A DNA stretch of 64,000 bases from Flavobacteriales bacterium UBA6051 (GTDB lineage: Bacteria > Bacteroidota > Bacteroidia > Flavobacteriales_D > Crocinitomicaceae). Made by a program: the position numbers and the translations under genes. Shown here one piece after another: positions 34,778 through 44,223 of the stretch. The notes under the pieces are model-generated. The model made no database searches and had not been told where the DNA came from. It was given only the letters and a program-made list of their open reading frames with translations. The stretch is from assembly GCA_002427735.1 (NCBI GenBank), contig DIYP01000016.1, positions 124,001 through 188,000 of the forward strand, read 5' to 3'. Position 1 is the first letter of the stretch, and each line of letters opens with the position of its first letter.

Positions 34778-36162
34778 AATCACTTTTATTTTTAGCGGTA
34801 TTAATAACCGGAAGCTTAGCTCTAGCACAAGCCAACGATAACTGTGCGAGCGCAACAGCTTTGACTATAGGTGTACAAGATTGTTCCGGGACAACCAACG
34901 GAGCTTCATTAGAAGGTGGAGAATGTTATGTTAACTATGGTGGAGGGTCTACGGAACATAGCGTTTGGTATCGCGTGAATGCCACGAATGATTCTTTGGT
35001 TTTTTCCGTGGCACAGACGAATCTTACGAATTGTGCTTCACCGCATGTTAGCATTTACGGACCATACACTCCTGGAGGCGGATGTCAACCAGCATGCGCA
35101 GAACAAATATATGACCAATTGCATAATGGTGATCCAGGTGTACACGTTCTCCAAACAGGTTTGAGTGTTGGAAGTGACTATTTGATTCAAATCGTTGATT
35201 TAGATTGCGGTGGTCCTAATGACAGACACACGGAATTTTGCATTGGCGTATACAACCCAGTGTCGAATAACACGGCTGCCGGTGCCTCTGGCATTGATGA
35301 ATGCGGGGTAACATTTAACGGAACGAATATCGGTTACTACCCTACGAATGGGGGAACTGGACTTGAAAACCTCGATGGAAATGCGGGTACAACCTGTCCG
35401 GGCTGCGCTGCCGGAGAAGATGTGACCTACGTCGTAAACAACGATTCATGGTTCTATTTTTGCGCCACTTCAGCAGGAGACTGGAATGTAGACTTCAACG
35501 GGATTTCAAATTGTACAAATAATACATTAAATGATGGTTTGCAGATGACCATTTTTAGAGGAACGCCTACCAATCTTACCCAAATTTGGAATTCAGCCAA
35601 CCCTTCACAACCAGGGTCATCCCAAACTTCATCCACTTTTTCTGTGACAGCAGGTGAATGTATTTACATGGTAGTGGATGGTTTCGCTGGAGATCAATGT
35701 GACTACAGCTATACACTCAACAATATCGTTGGAGGATGTAATCTTCTTCCCTTGCCCACAGAGCTATCTCAATTCATTGTATACCGTCTCGGCGAGAAGA
35801 ACGTACTACGCTGGAAAACGGAAAGTGAACAAAATAGTAGTCATTTCATCATCGAAAGATCTGACAATGGGCAAGATTGGGTACAACTGAGCGTAACTCC
35901 AGCCTCAGGTGTCAGCAACACTTCAATCTCGTATGTATTTGAGGACGGACGTGTTCCACAAACAATGAATTATTATCGTTTGACGCAATATGACTTTGAT
36001 GGAAGTACGAGTTGGTCAATTGTACGAAGCATTGATAATTCATCTGCTTCAAAAGTGTTACTAAAGACTGTAAACGCCATGGGACAGTCCGTAAATACAG
36101 ATTATAAAGGAGTTGTTTTCTATCATTACTCTGACGGAACAACTGTTAAATCGATTCAATAA
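34774..36162 (+). CDS. Secreted protein with short YSDGT sorting-like tail
   Basis: A 462-residue exported protein. Signal peptide 1-19 (ending LAQA). Two tandem beta-sandwich domains rich in cysteine and glycine follow (about 20-160 and 165-320), each opening with a conserved pattern (DNCASATALTIG and NNTAAGASGIDECG) and holding VWYRV or WFYFCA core strands, as in Bacteroidota surface-binding modules. After a linker (about 320-420, with RWKTESEQNSSHFIIERS) the protein ends in LLKTVNAMGQ and FYHYSDGTTVKSIQ, matching the tail of the 3746 protein. It lacks the YPNP start of a normal type A domain. A strong terminator follows. Confidence 0.7.
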   Translation: MKSLLFLAVLITGSLALAQANDNCASATALTIGVQDCSGTTNGASLEGGECYVNYGGGSTEHSVWYRVNATNDSLVFSVAQTNLTNCASPHVSIYGPYTPGGGCQPACAEQIYDQLHNGDPGVHVLQTGLSVGSDYLIQIVDLDCGGPNDRHTEFCIGVYNPVSNNTAAGASGIDECGVTFNGTNIGYYPTNGGTGLENLDGNAGTTCPGCAAGEDVTYVVNNDSWFYFCATSAGDWNVDFNGISNCTNNTLNDGLQMTIFRGTPTNLTQIWNSANPSQPGSSQTSSTFSVTAGECIYMVVDGFAGDQCDYSYTLNNIVGGCNLLPLPTELSQFIVYRLGEKNVLRWKTESEQNSSHFIIERSDNGQDWVQLSVTPASGVSNTSISYVFEDGRVPQTMNYYRLTQYDFDGSTSWSIVRSIDNSSASKVLLKTVNAMGQSVNTDYKGVVFYHYSDGTTVKSIQ

Positions 36163-36235
36163 AAAATTAAAGATTGGTGATAAGTAGTGAGAAATGTAGT
36201 TTAGTCGTTTAGGTAGTTTATCAAGGTTTATCACC

Positions 36236-36264
36236 AAAAGGCCCAAATTAATTTGGGCCTTTTT
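36236..36264 (+). terminator. Strong near-perfect palindromic terminator
   Basis: AAAAGGCCCAAAT (36236-36248) pairs over 13 bases with ATTTGGGCCTTTT (36251-36263) around a 2-base loop, with a T run. Being symmetric with A and T ends it can act in both directions, but only plus-strand genes flank it. Confidence 0.85.
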
Positions 36265-36392
36265 CTTTACTTATTACTCACAGAAAGAGCATATTAAGCT
36301 AATATAAATCGCTATCTTGCAATCCATTGCAATTTTGGGGCAACCCTTCTGTGCAATTGCTACGTTCTTATAGTGTAGCTAAAAGAAGTTAT

Positions 36393-37073
36393 ATGAAAAC
36401 TCGACTGTCACACTTACTACTGTTTTTCGTTTCCACGTTGTTAATCGCTTCTTGTGATAAAGAGCAGTGGAAAGAGACCGTTGCAACCGAAGTAAGCATC
36501 AGTGCGGAGAATACTTCGATCTTTTTTGGTGTGAATGAATTGCGCATCGATACTATTATCATGAGCCTGGAGTCATTGACACTCAACGGAAGTCGCTTAC
36601 AAGCGGAGAACATTCAGTTAACAGCATCGGTGGGTAATGAGTTTACAATGGTTAATGGATCAACAAGCACCGTTAGTTCTTTCTCTGTTCCACAAGGCAC
36701 TTATGAATCATTCCAACTAACATCAAAGTTTGGTGGTTCGTCTCCTTCCGTAGTGATTATTGGGGAATACGTTCAACCTTCGGGAAACAATAAAAAGGTG
36801 CTTCTTCGATTGAATTATAACGAATTTTTGATTGATGAAATGGTGAATGGAAATGCTATATCCATTGACAAGGCGAACCCCGGCAATATTCGAATTGTTG
36901 TCGATCCTAATGTACTTTTTTCAGGGCTGAATCCGAGTTATTGGAACTCCGCGAATAATTCCAACATCAACGGACAAAATGGTATCGAGATTTCGAGCTC
37001 AGAAAATTCTGACATGTTCAACGAGATCAGTCCAAAGATGAACGAATCTGTCAGCTATAAATACGAGTACTAA
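36393..37073 (+). CDS. Lipoprotein in the ECF sigma cassette
   Basis: A 226-residue lipoprotein from MKTRLSHLLLFFVSTLLIASC (lipobox IASC, cysteine near residue 21); an ATG at 36327 is too far upstream. The mature domain is beta-rich and has the order seen in DUF4382-like proteins: VSISAENTSIFFGVNELRI, a strand with VPQGTYESFQLT, then LRLNYNEFLID and a VDPNVLF segment. The assignment is tentative. It ends 2 bases before the sigma factor gene, so it is the first gene of the operon and may supply the surface signal. Confidence 0.6.
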   Translation: MKTRLSHLLLFFVSTLLIASCDKEQWKETVATEVSISAENTSIFFGVNELRIDTIIMSLESLTLNGSRLQAENIQLTASVGNEFTMVNGSTSTVSSFSVPQGTYESFQLTSKFGGSSPSVVIIGEYVQPSGNNKKVLLRLNYNEFLIDEMVNGNAISIDKANPGNIRIVVDPNVLFSGLNPSYWNSANNSNINGQNGIEISSSENSDMFNEISPKMNESVSYKYEY

Positions 37074-37075
37074 CA

Positions 37076-37672
37076 GTGGATAGAAGGCAGCAAAAAAAAC
37101 TGATTAGTCGGTGCATCTCCGGAAAAAGTGCTGCCCACAAGGAATTCTATGACCTTTTTGCCGCTGAAATGTTCAAGGTCTGTTGCATGTATGCCCCTGA
37201 CGCTGATAAAGCCAATGATTTTTTACAAGAAGGCTTTTTGAAAGTTTTCCAAAACTTGCATAAATATAAACCCTCAGGAAGTCTTGGCGGCTGGGTACGC
37301 AGAGTAATCGTGAACAATTGCCTCGACATGCTTCGACGCGACCATTGGGCAAAGACGTTTATCTCAATTGAAGATTATGACTTTAGCTCAGATACTTCAG
37401 AAATGGACAATGATTTTGAAAGAACGCTTAATTCGAAGTCCTTTTTTGAACTCATTCGAGAATTACCTATTGGGTATAGAACAATTCTGAATTTGTTCTA
37501 TCTAGAAGAATATACGCACAAAGAAATTAGCGAGAAACTAGAAATCTCAGTAGGGACTTCTAAGTCTCAATTGGCTAAGGCCAAAACATATTTAAGAAAG
37601 AAATTGCTGAAGTCGCTTTCAGCCGAAGAAATAGAAATGTATGTCGGAAGATTGGTTAAAGAAGTGGTATAG
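37076..37672 (+). CDS. ECF-type RNA polymerase sigma factor
   Basis: A 198-residue sigma-70 factor of the extracytoplasmic-function class: region 2 (about 20-95: AHKEFYDLFAAEMFKVCC, DADKANDFLQEGFLKVFQ, GGWVRRVIVNNCLD) and region 4 (about 135-190: ELPIGYRTILNLFYLEEYTH, KEISEKLEISVGTSKSQLAK). The start is a GTG, 2 bases after the lipoprotein stop; later ATGs would cut region 2. It overlaps the next gene by 32 bases, which suggests coupling to its regulator. Confidence 0.93.
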   Translation: MDRRQQKKLISRCISGKSAAHKEFYDLFAAEMFKVCCMYAPDADKANDFLQEGFLKVFQNLHKYKPSGSLGGWVRRVIVNNCLDMLRRDHWAKTFISIEDYDFSSDTSEMDNDFERTLNSKSFFELIRELPIGYRTILNLFYLEEYTHKEISEKLEISVGTSKSQLAKAKTYLRKKLLKSLSAEEIEMYVGRLVKEVV

Positions 37673-38939
37673 AGATAATTTCTCGCGCTCTTCCGCAACC
37701 GATTTGAAGGAAGAAACGTGGAAGAATATCGAGTCTCAATTGGGAGATTGGACAGGTTACTGGTATAAATCAAATGCTGAGTCCGTTGGCGAACAAGCTC
37801 CTGATGCTGTATGGACACAATTAAGCAGTTCTGTGCAAGAAACGTTCATGCTCAGACGAGCACGTAAGTGGGCAATTGCAAGAACACTTGGTTTATGTTT
37901 TGTTTTTCTTTCCGTCCCTTATTTTATGAGCGATTATCTCCTGTCGAAAGAAGAACTGCTTCGTCCATCAGGATATTCGATAGCAACCGCAGAACAAGAG
38001 AGTCTTTCATCACCTGAAGGCCTGGTCGTTTCTAATGACGAAATTTCGAATACTGCTGCTATTCCTCAAGAAAATATCTTGGCTACGAATTCCAATAGTG
38101 AACCTTTAACCATCAGCGCAAATACTTCAACGATTCTTCCAACGGAAATACCGTTTGAAGCAAGTAGTGCTGTTCGGACACATCAAAACATCAATAACGA
38201 AGACAAATCTTCCGAAAGAGTTTTGGGAAATATTCATCCTTTAGCGACTAATGAACTACAGCCGATTTCTAATGCCGTTGACCTTCAATTGGTGAATAGT
38301 GAATATAATCGTAAACCAATGCGAGCGCGTAATTGGCAGGTAGGATTGGCTGGAAATTATCAACGTTCGATGCTCTTAAATCCAACGCTTCAGCGTGGAA
38401 ATGATAGTCAAAGTAGTATCAAAAATATCCTTGGCAATAATGTTTCAGCGACTATTTCACTCTCTCGTAAGATTACGCCACTGAATAAAATTCGATTGGC
38501 GGCCAAAATAAATGATGTCAAATCCCAGCATTTTATGGATTTTGCCGGTGCTCAGTACATCAGAAAAAGTTTGAGCATTACTTACCAGACGTTGGGACTT
38601 TCTTACCGACGCTCACTCCTTCCTAATCACAGACAGAGCAGATTTGGTCTAGAGTTGGGAGCAGGATTTTATGGAAGTTACCGTACAAGTATCGAAGAAT
38701 CATGGGGTGATGAAGAGCGCTTTGTTATGTCTCAAGGCTTTAAAAAGTTTGACCTTGGTGCGCAGATAGAATTAGATGGGGTTTATACCCTCTATCCTTC
38801 GGTAGATTTGACGCTCGGGGTGTACTACTCGAATGGATTCATAAATATCTTTGACGGTATTGATGGTATACCATCTGACTTCTACAAAACATATACTTCA
38901 GCGTTCGGAGCTTCCATTGGCTTGCAATATGCCTTCTAA
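37641..38939 (+). CDS. Membrane-anchored protein with anti-sigma-like N-terminus and barrel-like C-terminus
   Basis: A 432-residue protein translated from within the sigma gene. The N-terminal 75 residues are cytoplasmic in character with two D-x-W helices (LKEETWKNIESQL and APDAVWTQLSSSV), as in short Bacteroidota anti-sigma regions. One membrane segment follows (about 78-97, TLGLCFVFLSVPYFMSDYLL). After a polar linker (about 100-220) comes a region of amphipathic strands (about 225-432) that looks like a porin-family beta-barrel ending in SIGLQYAF. An inner-membrane helix and an outer-membrane barrel on one chain would span both membranes, so it may link surface state to sigma release. The roles are inferred from neighbours. 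Confidence 0.7.
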   Translation: MSEDWLKKWYRDNFSRSSATDLKEETWKNIESQLGDWTGYWYKSNAESVGEQAPDAVWTQLSSSVQETFMLRRARKWAIARTLGLCFVFLSVPYFMSDYLLSKEELLRPSGYSIATAEQESLSSPEGLVVSNDEISNTAAIPQENILATNSNSEPLTISANTSTILPTEIPFEASSAVRTHQNINNEDKSSERVLGNIHPLATNELQPISNAVDLQLVNSEYNRKPMRARNWQVGLAGNYQRSMLLNPTLQRGNDSQSSIKNILGNNVSATISLSRKITPLNKIRLAAKINDVKSQHFMDFAGAQYIRKSLSITYQTLGLSYRRSLLPNHRQSRFGLELGAGFYGSYRTSIEESWGDEERFVMSQGFKKFDLGAQIELDGVYTLYPSVDLTLGVYYSNGFINIFDGIDGIPSDFYKTYTSAFGASIGLQYAF

Positions 38940-38998
38940 AGAAATCTTAATCAAAGTATTTCAGAAGCATCCTATGGAATCAATAGCCAGGGTTCCTA

Positions 38999-41395
38999 TC
39001 AATCCTTGATTCGTTCCTTTTGTTCTCTGTCAATTGATGTTGCCGACATCTGTGTATTTTTCAACTTATTGAATGCCCAGGTCAAGGTCAACATAAAACT
39101 TCTGTTATCATACTTCGACGCATACTGTACGTTGAAATCTTGTAGCGCTGATTCACCGCGTTCAAAGCCCGTAAAAAAGGCATCAAAAACACTGAAACGA
39201 GCTGTCAATTGGTCTTTAAAAAACTTACGCGTAATGCTACCCCCAAGAGATTGATACGGCTTAAGAACAAAGAACCCTTGAGAACCTGGCACCACATATT
39301 CATAAGTCAATTCAAGATTAAACAAACTCGGAATTCGGAATTCGTTGTAAAGGTTCACATAATACGTGGGTTCGTTACTTATGGCAAGTGCAGACTGATC
39401 AGTGTATACGTAGTTATTGAAGGTATACCCAAAAGAGTTAAAAGTCGTCCACCAAGGAAACTCATACGGTAACACTAACGCTATTGAATACATCTCACTG
39501 GACTCAATATTTCTGGTGATTGCACTGAAAGTATTTGCCATAGCATCTTTCTCAACCGTCAAGTGCATAGGATTTTTAGCCTGTGAATACCCCAGCGTAA
39601 TTGACGCATATTCCATGTAGACCAGACTTAATTCCGCATTGTGCGTGTACGACGGAAGTAACTGTGGGTTTCCACGAAAGCTGGAAAGCGAATCAATAAA
39701 ATTCACGAATGGATCGAGATCTTGATAAGATGGTCGTTGAATGCGGTAATTATAATTTCCACCAAGAATCAAGTCCGGTCCAAGATCATAGCTCAGTTGT
39801 ATGTTGGGAAACAAGTTATGGTATTCGCGATTTACAACTCCTGTTCCAGCTACAAAAGAATTTCCTTGTATTGTGGTCCACTCGTAGCGTGTTCCCAGCT
39901 GATAAGAGAACTTATTCAATTTCCCAGATAATTCGCCAAAAGCGGCCGCGATATTTTCCCGGTAATAAAACGTATTAAACAAACTCGAATCGGTGATCCA
40001 TGTAGACTCGGTATAGCGTTGAAATTCAATTCCGCTTTCATTAATAGCGTGAGAATTCTTAGCACCAATGGAAGCATTCAATTTACTGCCGAAGCTTTTT
40101 TCGTAGTCTACCTGCGCTGACAAAAAATCAATCGAATTTTCATTCTCACTGAGAAAAGAATTCTCCAATAAATTTCCAAAATCTGTCAATTGCCGTATCG
40201 TACTCGAATTAGCGATATCAAAGTTGGTGTACTGCCCAATCACCCGCATATTGCTCCCAAGTGTATCCAACTTTCTATTATAACCCATTGAAATCGAGTG
40301 CATATATTGTCTCGGGTTGCCGAGTGTATAACTGTAAATATCTCCTATCTCATTGCCATCCTCAAAAACGTCGTTGTAGTTCTCAGCACGGGTTTCTGAA
40401 TTTGATCTGGAAAAAGTATAGCTCGTGAATAACGTATTCATGGAATCTAGCCTGAAGTCCATGTCGTAATACGCCCAGGTATCAAATTTGTGCTTATTGT
40501 TGATTCGAATACTGTTCTCCATCTCAATGAGCGGTTTGCTATAAATTTTTCGATAGTAGGCCTCGTCCTCTCTTATAATTCCAGTATACTGCCCGGCAAA
40601 AAGATATACAGAGAACCAATCTTTTCTAAATGTGAATCCAGCCCAATAGGAACCTGTTGTAAAAGTCCTGGCCATGCCGCGCAGTCCCAGATCAATTTGG
40701 TAACCATTCATTGCACCTTGTTTTGTGATGATCTCGATCACCGCTCTGCCTTCCGCATCATATCGTGCAGATGGGTTTTCAATAATCTCTATTCTATCTA
40801 CTAAATTGGATGGAATAGATGAAAGCATCTCAAGCGACCCAAGTCGCTGTCCGTCAATATAAATAATTGCGGAACCCTTGCCTACTACAATTACTTCTCC
40901 CGACGATTTTACGATCACATTGGGTGCACTCTTTAATAGCTCTAAAAGTGTTCCCCGTTCACTCAATATGGTTCCGTCAACATTGACAACCAATTTTCCA
41001 ACTTGCCTTTCAAACATTGGGCGACGAACGGATATCGTAACACCTTCAAGGTTTTGAACGTTTTGTTTTAATTCAATCGTTCCAAGGTCGCTTACATGCC
41101 CACCTGTGGTTAATTCTTTGCGAATGAATACAGGTGCATAGCCAACGGCAACGATCTTAATCAGTACATCAATTTGCTGAATTCCGAGCAATTCAAAGCT
41201 TCCATCCCAGAAGTGAATGCCTTTTAAAACGGAGGAATCGGCGGGAGATAATACAATAACATCTCCCGATTCGATATTGGCCCCAGTAGTATCTTTGACC
41301 ATTCCTTTAATTCCAGAACCATCCTGTGCATAGATAGCCAGTGATCCTATCGCAAAAAGGAAAATCATCAGATACTTTCTTACTAAATTTTCCAT
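38999..41395 (-). CDS. TonB-dependent-receptor-like outer-membrane beta-barrel protein
   Basis: A 798-residue outer-membrane protein, same layout as the 29927 protein. Signal peptide 1-23 (AIYAQ), a carboxypeptidase-regulatory-like domain (about 26-110: IKGMVKDTTGANIESGDVIV), a plug-like region (about 118-220: GKLVVNVDGT, AIIYIDGQRL, EIIENPSARYDAEG), then the barrel (about 225-760). The C-terminal strand ends in a LTLTWAFNK pattern followed by a short charged tail. No TonB box is evident. It converges with the sigma cassette and is a candidate target or signal source for it, by position only. Confidence 0.85.
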   Translation of the reverse strand: MENLVRKYLMIFLFAIGSLAIYAQDGSGIKGMVKDTTGANIESGDVIVLSPADSSVLKGIHFWDGSFELLGIQQIDVLIKIVAVGYAPVFIRKELTTGGHVSDLGTIELKQNVQNLEGVTISVRRPMFERQVGKLVVNVDGTILSERGTLLELLKSAPNVIVKSSGEVIVVGKGSAIIYIDGQRLGSLEMLSSIPSNLVDRIEIIENPSARYDAEGRAVIEIITKQGAMNGYQIDLGLRGMARTFTTGSYWAGFTFRKDWFSVYLFAGQYTGIIREDEAYYRKIYSKPLIEMENSIRINNKHKFDTWAYYDMDFRLDSMNTLFTSYTFSRSNSETRAENYNDVFEDGNEIGDIYSYTLGNPRQYMHSISMGYNRKLDTLGSNMRVIGQYTNFDIANSSTIRQLTDFGNLLENSFLSENENSIDFLSAQVDYEKSFGSKLNASIGAKNSHAINESGIEFQRYTESTWITDSSLFNTFYYRENIAAAFGELSGKLNKFSYQLGTRYEWTTIQGNSFVAGTGVVNREYHNLFPNIQLSYDLGPDLILGGNYNYRIQRPSYQDLDPFVNFIDSLSSFRGNPQLLPSYTHNAELSLVYMEYASITLGYSQAKNPMHLTVEKDAMANTFSAITRNIESSEMYSIALVLPYEFPWWTTFNSFGYTFNNYVYTDQSALAISNEPTYYVNLYNEFRIPSLFNLELTYEYVVPGSQGFFVLKPYQSLGGSITRKFFKDQLTARFSVFDAFFTGFERGESALQDFNVQYASKYDNRSFMLTLTWAFNKLKNTQMSATSIDREQKERIKD

Positions 41396-41628
41396 TGCAG
41401 GTGGTAAAATTAATTCTCAAAGTAGTCTATCATTAAAACGATTCGCTTAAGCCTATATTGAAAATCATTTGAGCCAATGATCAAAATCGAATTATGCGTA
41501 CATATTTCTTACAATTGTCCGAATATTCTTTGCATCGCAATATGATAAAAAAGCTCAGAATAAACCTTTTATGGTACACTTTGCCTGAATTGTAGTATTT
41601 TGGTCACTACGACTATGTCCAACTATTC

Positions 41629-42765
41629 ATGATTCCTTTTAACAAACCTTACATATCGGGAAATGAAGCCGAATATATAACCACGGCATTTCAGAAAGGT
41701 AAATTCTCAGGAAATGGTTTTTTCACAAAGAAATGCCATAGCTTCTTTGAGAAGGAATATGGTTTTGGAAAGTGTTTTCTAACGAATAGCGCAACGAATG
41801 CATTAGAAATGGCTGCTGTTCTATGCGATATTAAACCCGGAGATGAGGTTATTATACCCTCTTATACCTTTGTGTCGACAGCAACACCTTTTGCGTTATT
41901 GGGAGCAGAAATTGTTTTTTGCGACAATCAGGGTGACAGCCCTAATATTGATGTTCAACAAATTGAATCACTTATCAGTCCTCAAACGAAAGCACTTGTC
42001 GTTGTGCACTACGCGGGCTTAGCATGTGATATGAATGCGATAATGGAAATTGCATCAAACCATAATATTTTAGTGATCGAAGATGCAGCTCACTCCATAA
42101 CTGCTCAATATAATGATGCATATCTTGGTACTATAGGACACATGGCTGCATTCTCATTCCATGAGACAAAAAATGTGAGCTGCGGGCAGGGTGGAATGCT
42201 TGTCGTGAATGATACCGAGATGTTTGAAAGAGCAGAAAAGGTATGGGCGAAAGGAACAAACCGCATAGATATGGAGCGCGGTAAAACGGACAAATATACT
42301 TGGGTCGATCATGGCTCAAATTTTTATCCTTCGGAGATTACGGCTGCGATGCTTTACGCTCAACTAGATCAAATAAGCCTGATTCAGCGAAAACGTAAAA
42401 AAATATGGGATCAATACTATACGGGATTGGCTTCTCTCGAAGAATTAGGCATTCAACTTCCGACACTAGCACCGTACCAATCGAATAACTATCATATCTT
42501 TTTCTTCCTAGCCAACTCAGCCAGTGAGCGCGATGCCTTATTGGAATACTTGCATGCATCTCAAATACTCGGACTCTTTCATTACCTCCCCTTACACAGA
42601 AGCCCATTTATAAAAAAGAAACAGCCGAGCGAAAAGGCGTTTCCTAATGCTGATAAATATGCTGACAGGACCATTCGCCTACCGCTCTTTGCGGACTTAA
42701 GTACTGATGACGCGCACCGAGTAATTGATGCCGTCAAATCCTTCTACAAAGCTAACCAAGTTTAA
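41629..42765 (+). CDS. rffA: dTDP-4-amino-4,6-dideoxygalactose transaminase
   Basis: A 378-residue PLP aminotransferase of the DegT/DnrJ/EryC1 family, making dTDP-4-amino-4,6-dideoxygalactose for surface polysaccharides. The start IPFNKPYISGNEAEYI and the body TNSATNALEMAAVLCDI are typical of RffA/WecE/FcnA. The PLP lysine is in SFHETKNVSCGQGG, with IEDAAH (PLP-stabilising Asp) before it. It stands alone rather than in a sugar cluster, and overlaps the convergent murI by 14 bases at their stops. Confidence 0.9.
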   Translation: MIPFNKPYISGNEAEYITTAFQKGKFSGNGFFTKKCHSFFEKEYGFGKCFLTNSATNALEMAAVLCDIKPGDEVIIPSYTFVSTATPFALLGAEIVFCDNQGDSPNIDVQQIESLISPQTKALVVVHYAGLACDMNAIMEIASNHNILVIEDAAHSITAQYNDAYLGTIGHMAAFSFHETKNVSCGQGGMLVVNDTEMFERAEKVWAKGTNRIDMERGKTDKYTWVDHGSNFYPSEITAAMLYAQLDQISLIQRKRKKIWDQYYTGLASLEELGIQLPTLAPYQSNNYHIFFFLANSASERDALLEYLHASQILGLFHYLPLHRSPFIKKKQPSEKAFPNADKYADRTIRLPLFADLSTDDAHRVIDAVKSFYKANQV

Positions 42766-43570
42766 TGTGTGTTGAATGCACTGCTTCGCCGATGTATGCG
42801 GCCGCGTTTCCATCAAACTCTTCGGCACTTTCTGTTGTGAGATAACGAACACTTCCTTTTTTAGAGCAACGCTCATTCATTTCTGGATGGCGCTTTAGAT
42901 AATCCTCTAAACGTTCTGCTACAATATTTCCTTGAGATACTATCTCAACATTTTTTGGAACGATGGATCGGATATAATCTATGACAATTGGATAATGCGT
43001 ACAACCGAGAATGAGCACATCGATATCAGGATCTTGCCCTAATAACTTGTCGACATCTTCTTTTATAAACTCACGGCCAGCTTCAGAGTCATACTTATTC
43101 GTTTCTATCAAAGGCACCCACATTGGACAAGCCTGTTGATATACTTTCGTGCCAGGTGAAAACTTGGCAATCTCAATGGGGTAAGAGAGTGAACTTACAG
43201 TTCCTTGTGTCGCAAGAATACCCACTTTATTTGTCTTGGACAAATCTCCAATGATCTCTGTGCTTGGGCGGATTACTCCCAGAACGCGTTTATCCGGAGC
43301 GATTTTTATCAGATCATTTTGTTGAATGGTACGCAACGCTTTTGCACTTGCCGTATTACAAGCCAAAATCACAAGTTCACAACCACGATTAAAGAGTTCG
43401 TTTACTGCCTCAAGTGTAAACTCATATACAATATCAAAAGACCGAGTCCCATATGGTGCACGTGCATTATCTCCCAAGTAAAGAAAATCGTACTCAGGCA
43501 ATCGCTTTCGGATATCACTTAAGATGGTCAATCCGCCATAACCAGAATCAAAAACACCAATCGGTCCCAT
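42752..43570 (-). CDS. murI: Glutamate racemase
   Basis: A 272-residue cofactor-independent racemase that supplies D-glutamate for peptidoglycan. The N-terminal IGVFDSGYGGLTIL, the first catalytic cysteine in ACNTASA and the second in GCTHYP are all present. It is the last gene of the uppS-bamA-ompH-ompH-murI run but is separated from ompH by an intrinsic terminator at 43613-43639, so it may have its own promoter; TATCTTTA just upstream resembles the -7 box. Confidence 0.95.
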   Translation of the reverse strand: MGPIGVFDSGYGGLTILSDIRKRLPEYDFLYLGDNARAPYGTRSFDIVYEFTLEAVNELFNRGCELVILACNTASAKALRTIQQNDLIKIAPDKRVLGVIRPSTEIIGDLSKTNKVGILATQGTVSSLSYPIEIAKFSPGTKVYQQACPMWVPLIETNKYDSEAGREFIKEDVDKLLGQDPDIDVLILGCTHYPIVIDYIRSIVPKNVEIVSQGNIVAERLEDYLKRHPEMNERCSKKGSVRYLTTESAEEFDGNAAAYIGEAVHSTHIKLG

Positions 43571-43607
43571 AGTGTAAAGATACTAGATTTTAGCTGCGAA
43601 GAATGCA

Positions 43608-43640
43608 CAAAAAAAGGCTGCCTAAAATAGACAGCCTTTG
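43608..43640 (-). terminator. Intrinsic terminator after the second ompH
   Basis: On the minus strand AAAGGCTG (43639-43632) pairs with CAGCCTTT (43620-43613) and is followed by a T run. It separates the ompH genes from murI. Confidence 0.8.
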
Positions 43641-43658
43641 ATTATTTTCTTCATCTTT

Positions 43659-44162
43659 TTATTGAGCGTCCATTTTCAAAAGCTCTGTAAGAACCTCTTG
43701 CGTGATATCCGTTCCACCTGCAAAATAAAGCGTTACTGATTCATCAATCACATAGTTCAACTTCTTACGCTCTGAAACAACTTTTACCGCTTTCTGCACC
43801 ATATCAAGAATGGGCTGGTTCAACTCATTTGAATATGCTTGCATTTCAGCGTTCAACGATTGCTCACGCTCTTGAAGTGCTTGTTGTTTCTTCATCAACT
43901 TCTCCTCTTCGATCTTAATGATTACAGGAGACATGTTAGGACGATCACGCTCATATTTTGCCAAGGCATCATTCAAATCAGCTTCCATTTCCTGCAATTC
44001 TGTAATTCCATTCTTCTCAAACTCCTGGAGTTTCTGAATTGCAACCTGACGTGATGGCAAAGAATCCAACAGCGTCTGTGAATTTACGTGTGCCACTTTC
44101 GACTGAGCTAACAATGATCCTGCACTGAACACAATTGCGATAGCTAATAATAATTTTTTCAT
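43659..44162 (-). CDS. OmpH/Skp-family periplasmic chaperone (second copy)
   Basis: A 167-residue chaperone that escorts unfolded outer-membrane proteins. Signal peptide 1-19 (SLLAQ), then KVAHVNSQTLLDSLPS strand, two long coiled-coil arms (about 45-120, with the QALQEREQSL hairpin turn region), and the C-terminal LNYVIDESVTLYFAGGTDITQEVL segment typical of OmpH. AAGGA precedes the start. Downstream of a second, divergent ompH and of bamA, the usual Bacteroidota order. Confidence 0.92.
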   Translation of the reverse strand: MKKLLLAIAIVFSAGSLLAQSKVAHVNSQTLLDSLPSRQVAIQKLQEFEKNGITELQEMEADLNDALAKYERDRPNMSPVIIKIEEEKLMKKQQALQEREQSLNAEMQAYSNELNQPILDMVQKAVKVVSERKKLNYVIDESVTLYFAGGTDITQEVLTELLKMDAQ

Positions 44163-44223
44163 TTTCCTTGTTTTAATTTGTGTAGAACTTTCGTTCTTAC
44201 CCGCCCGGGTTTTTCTTCTGTTA

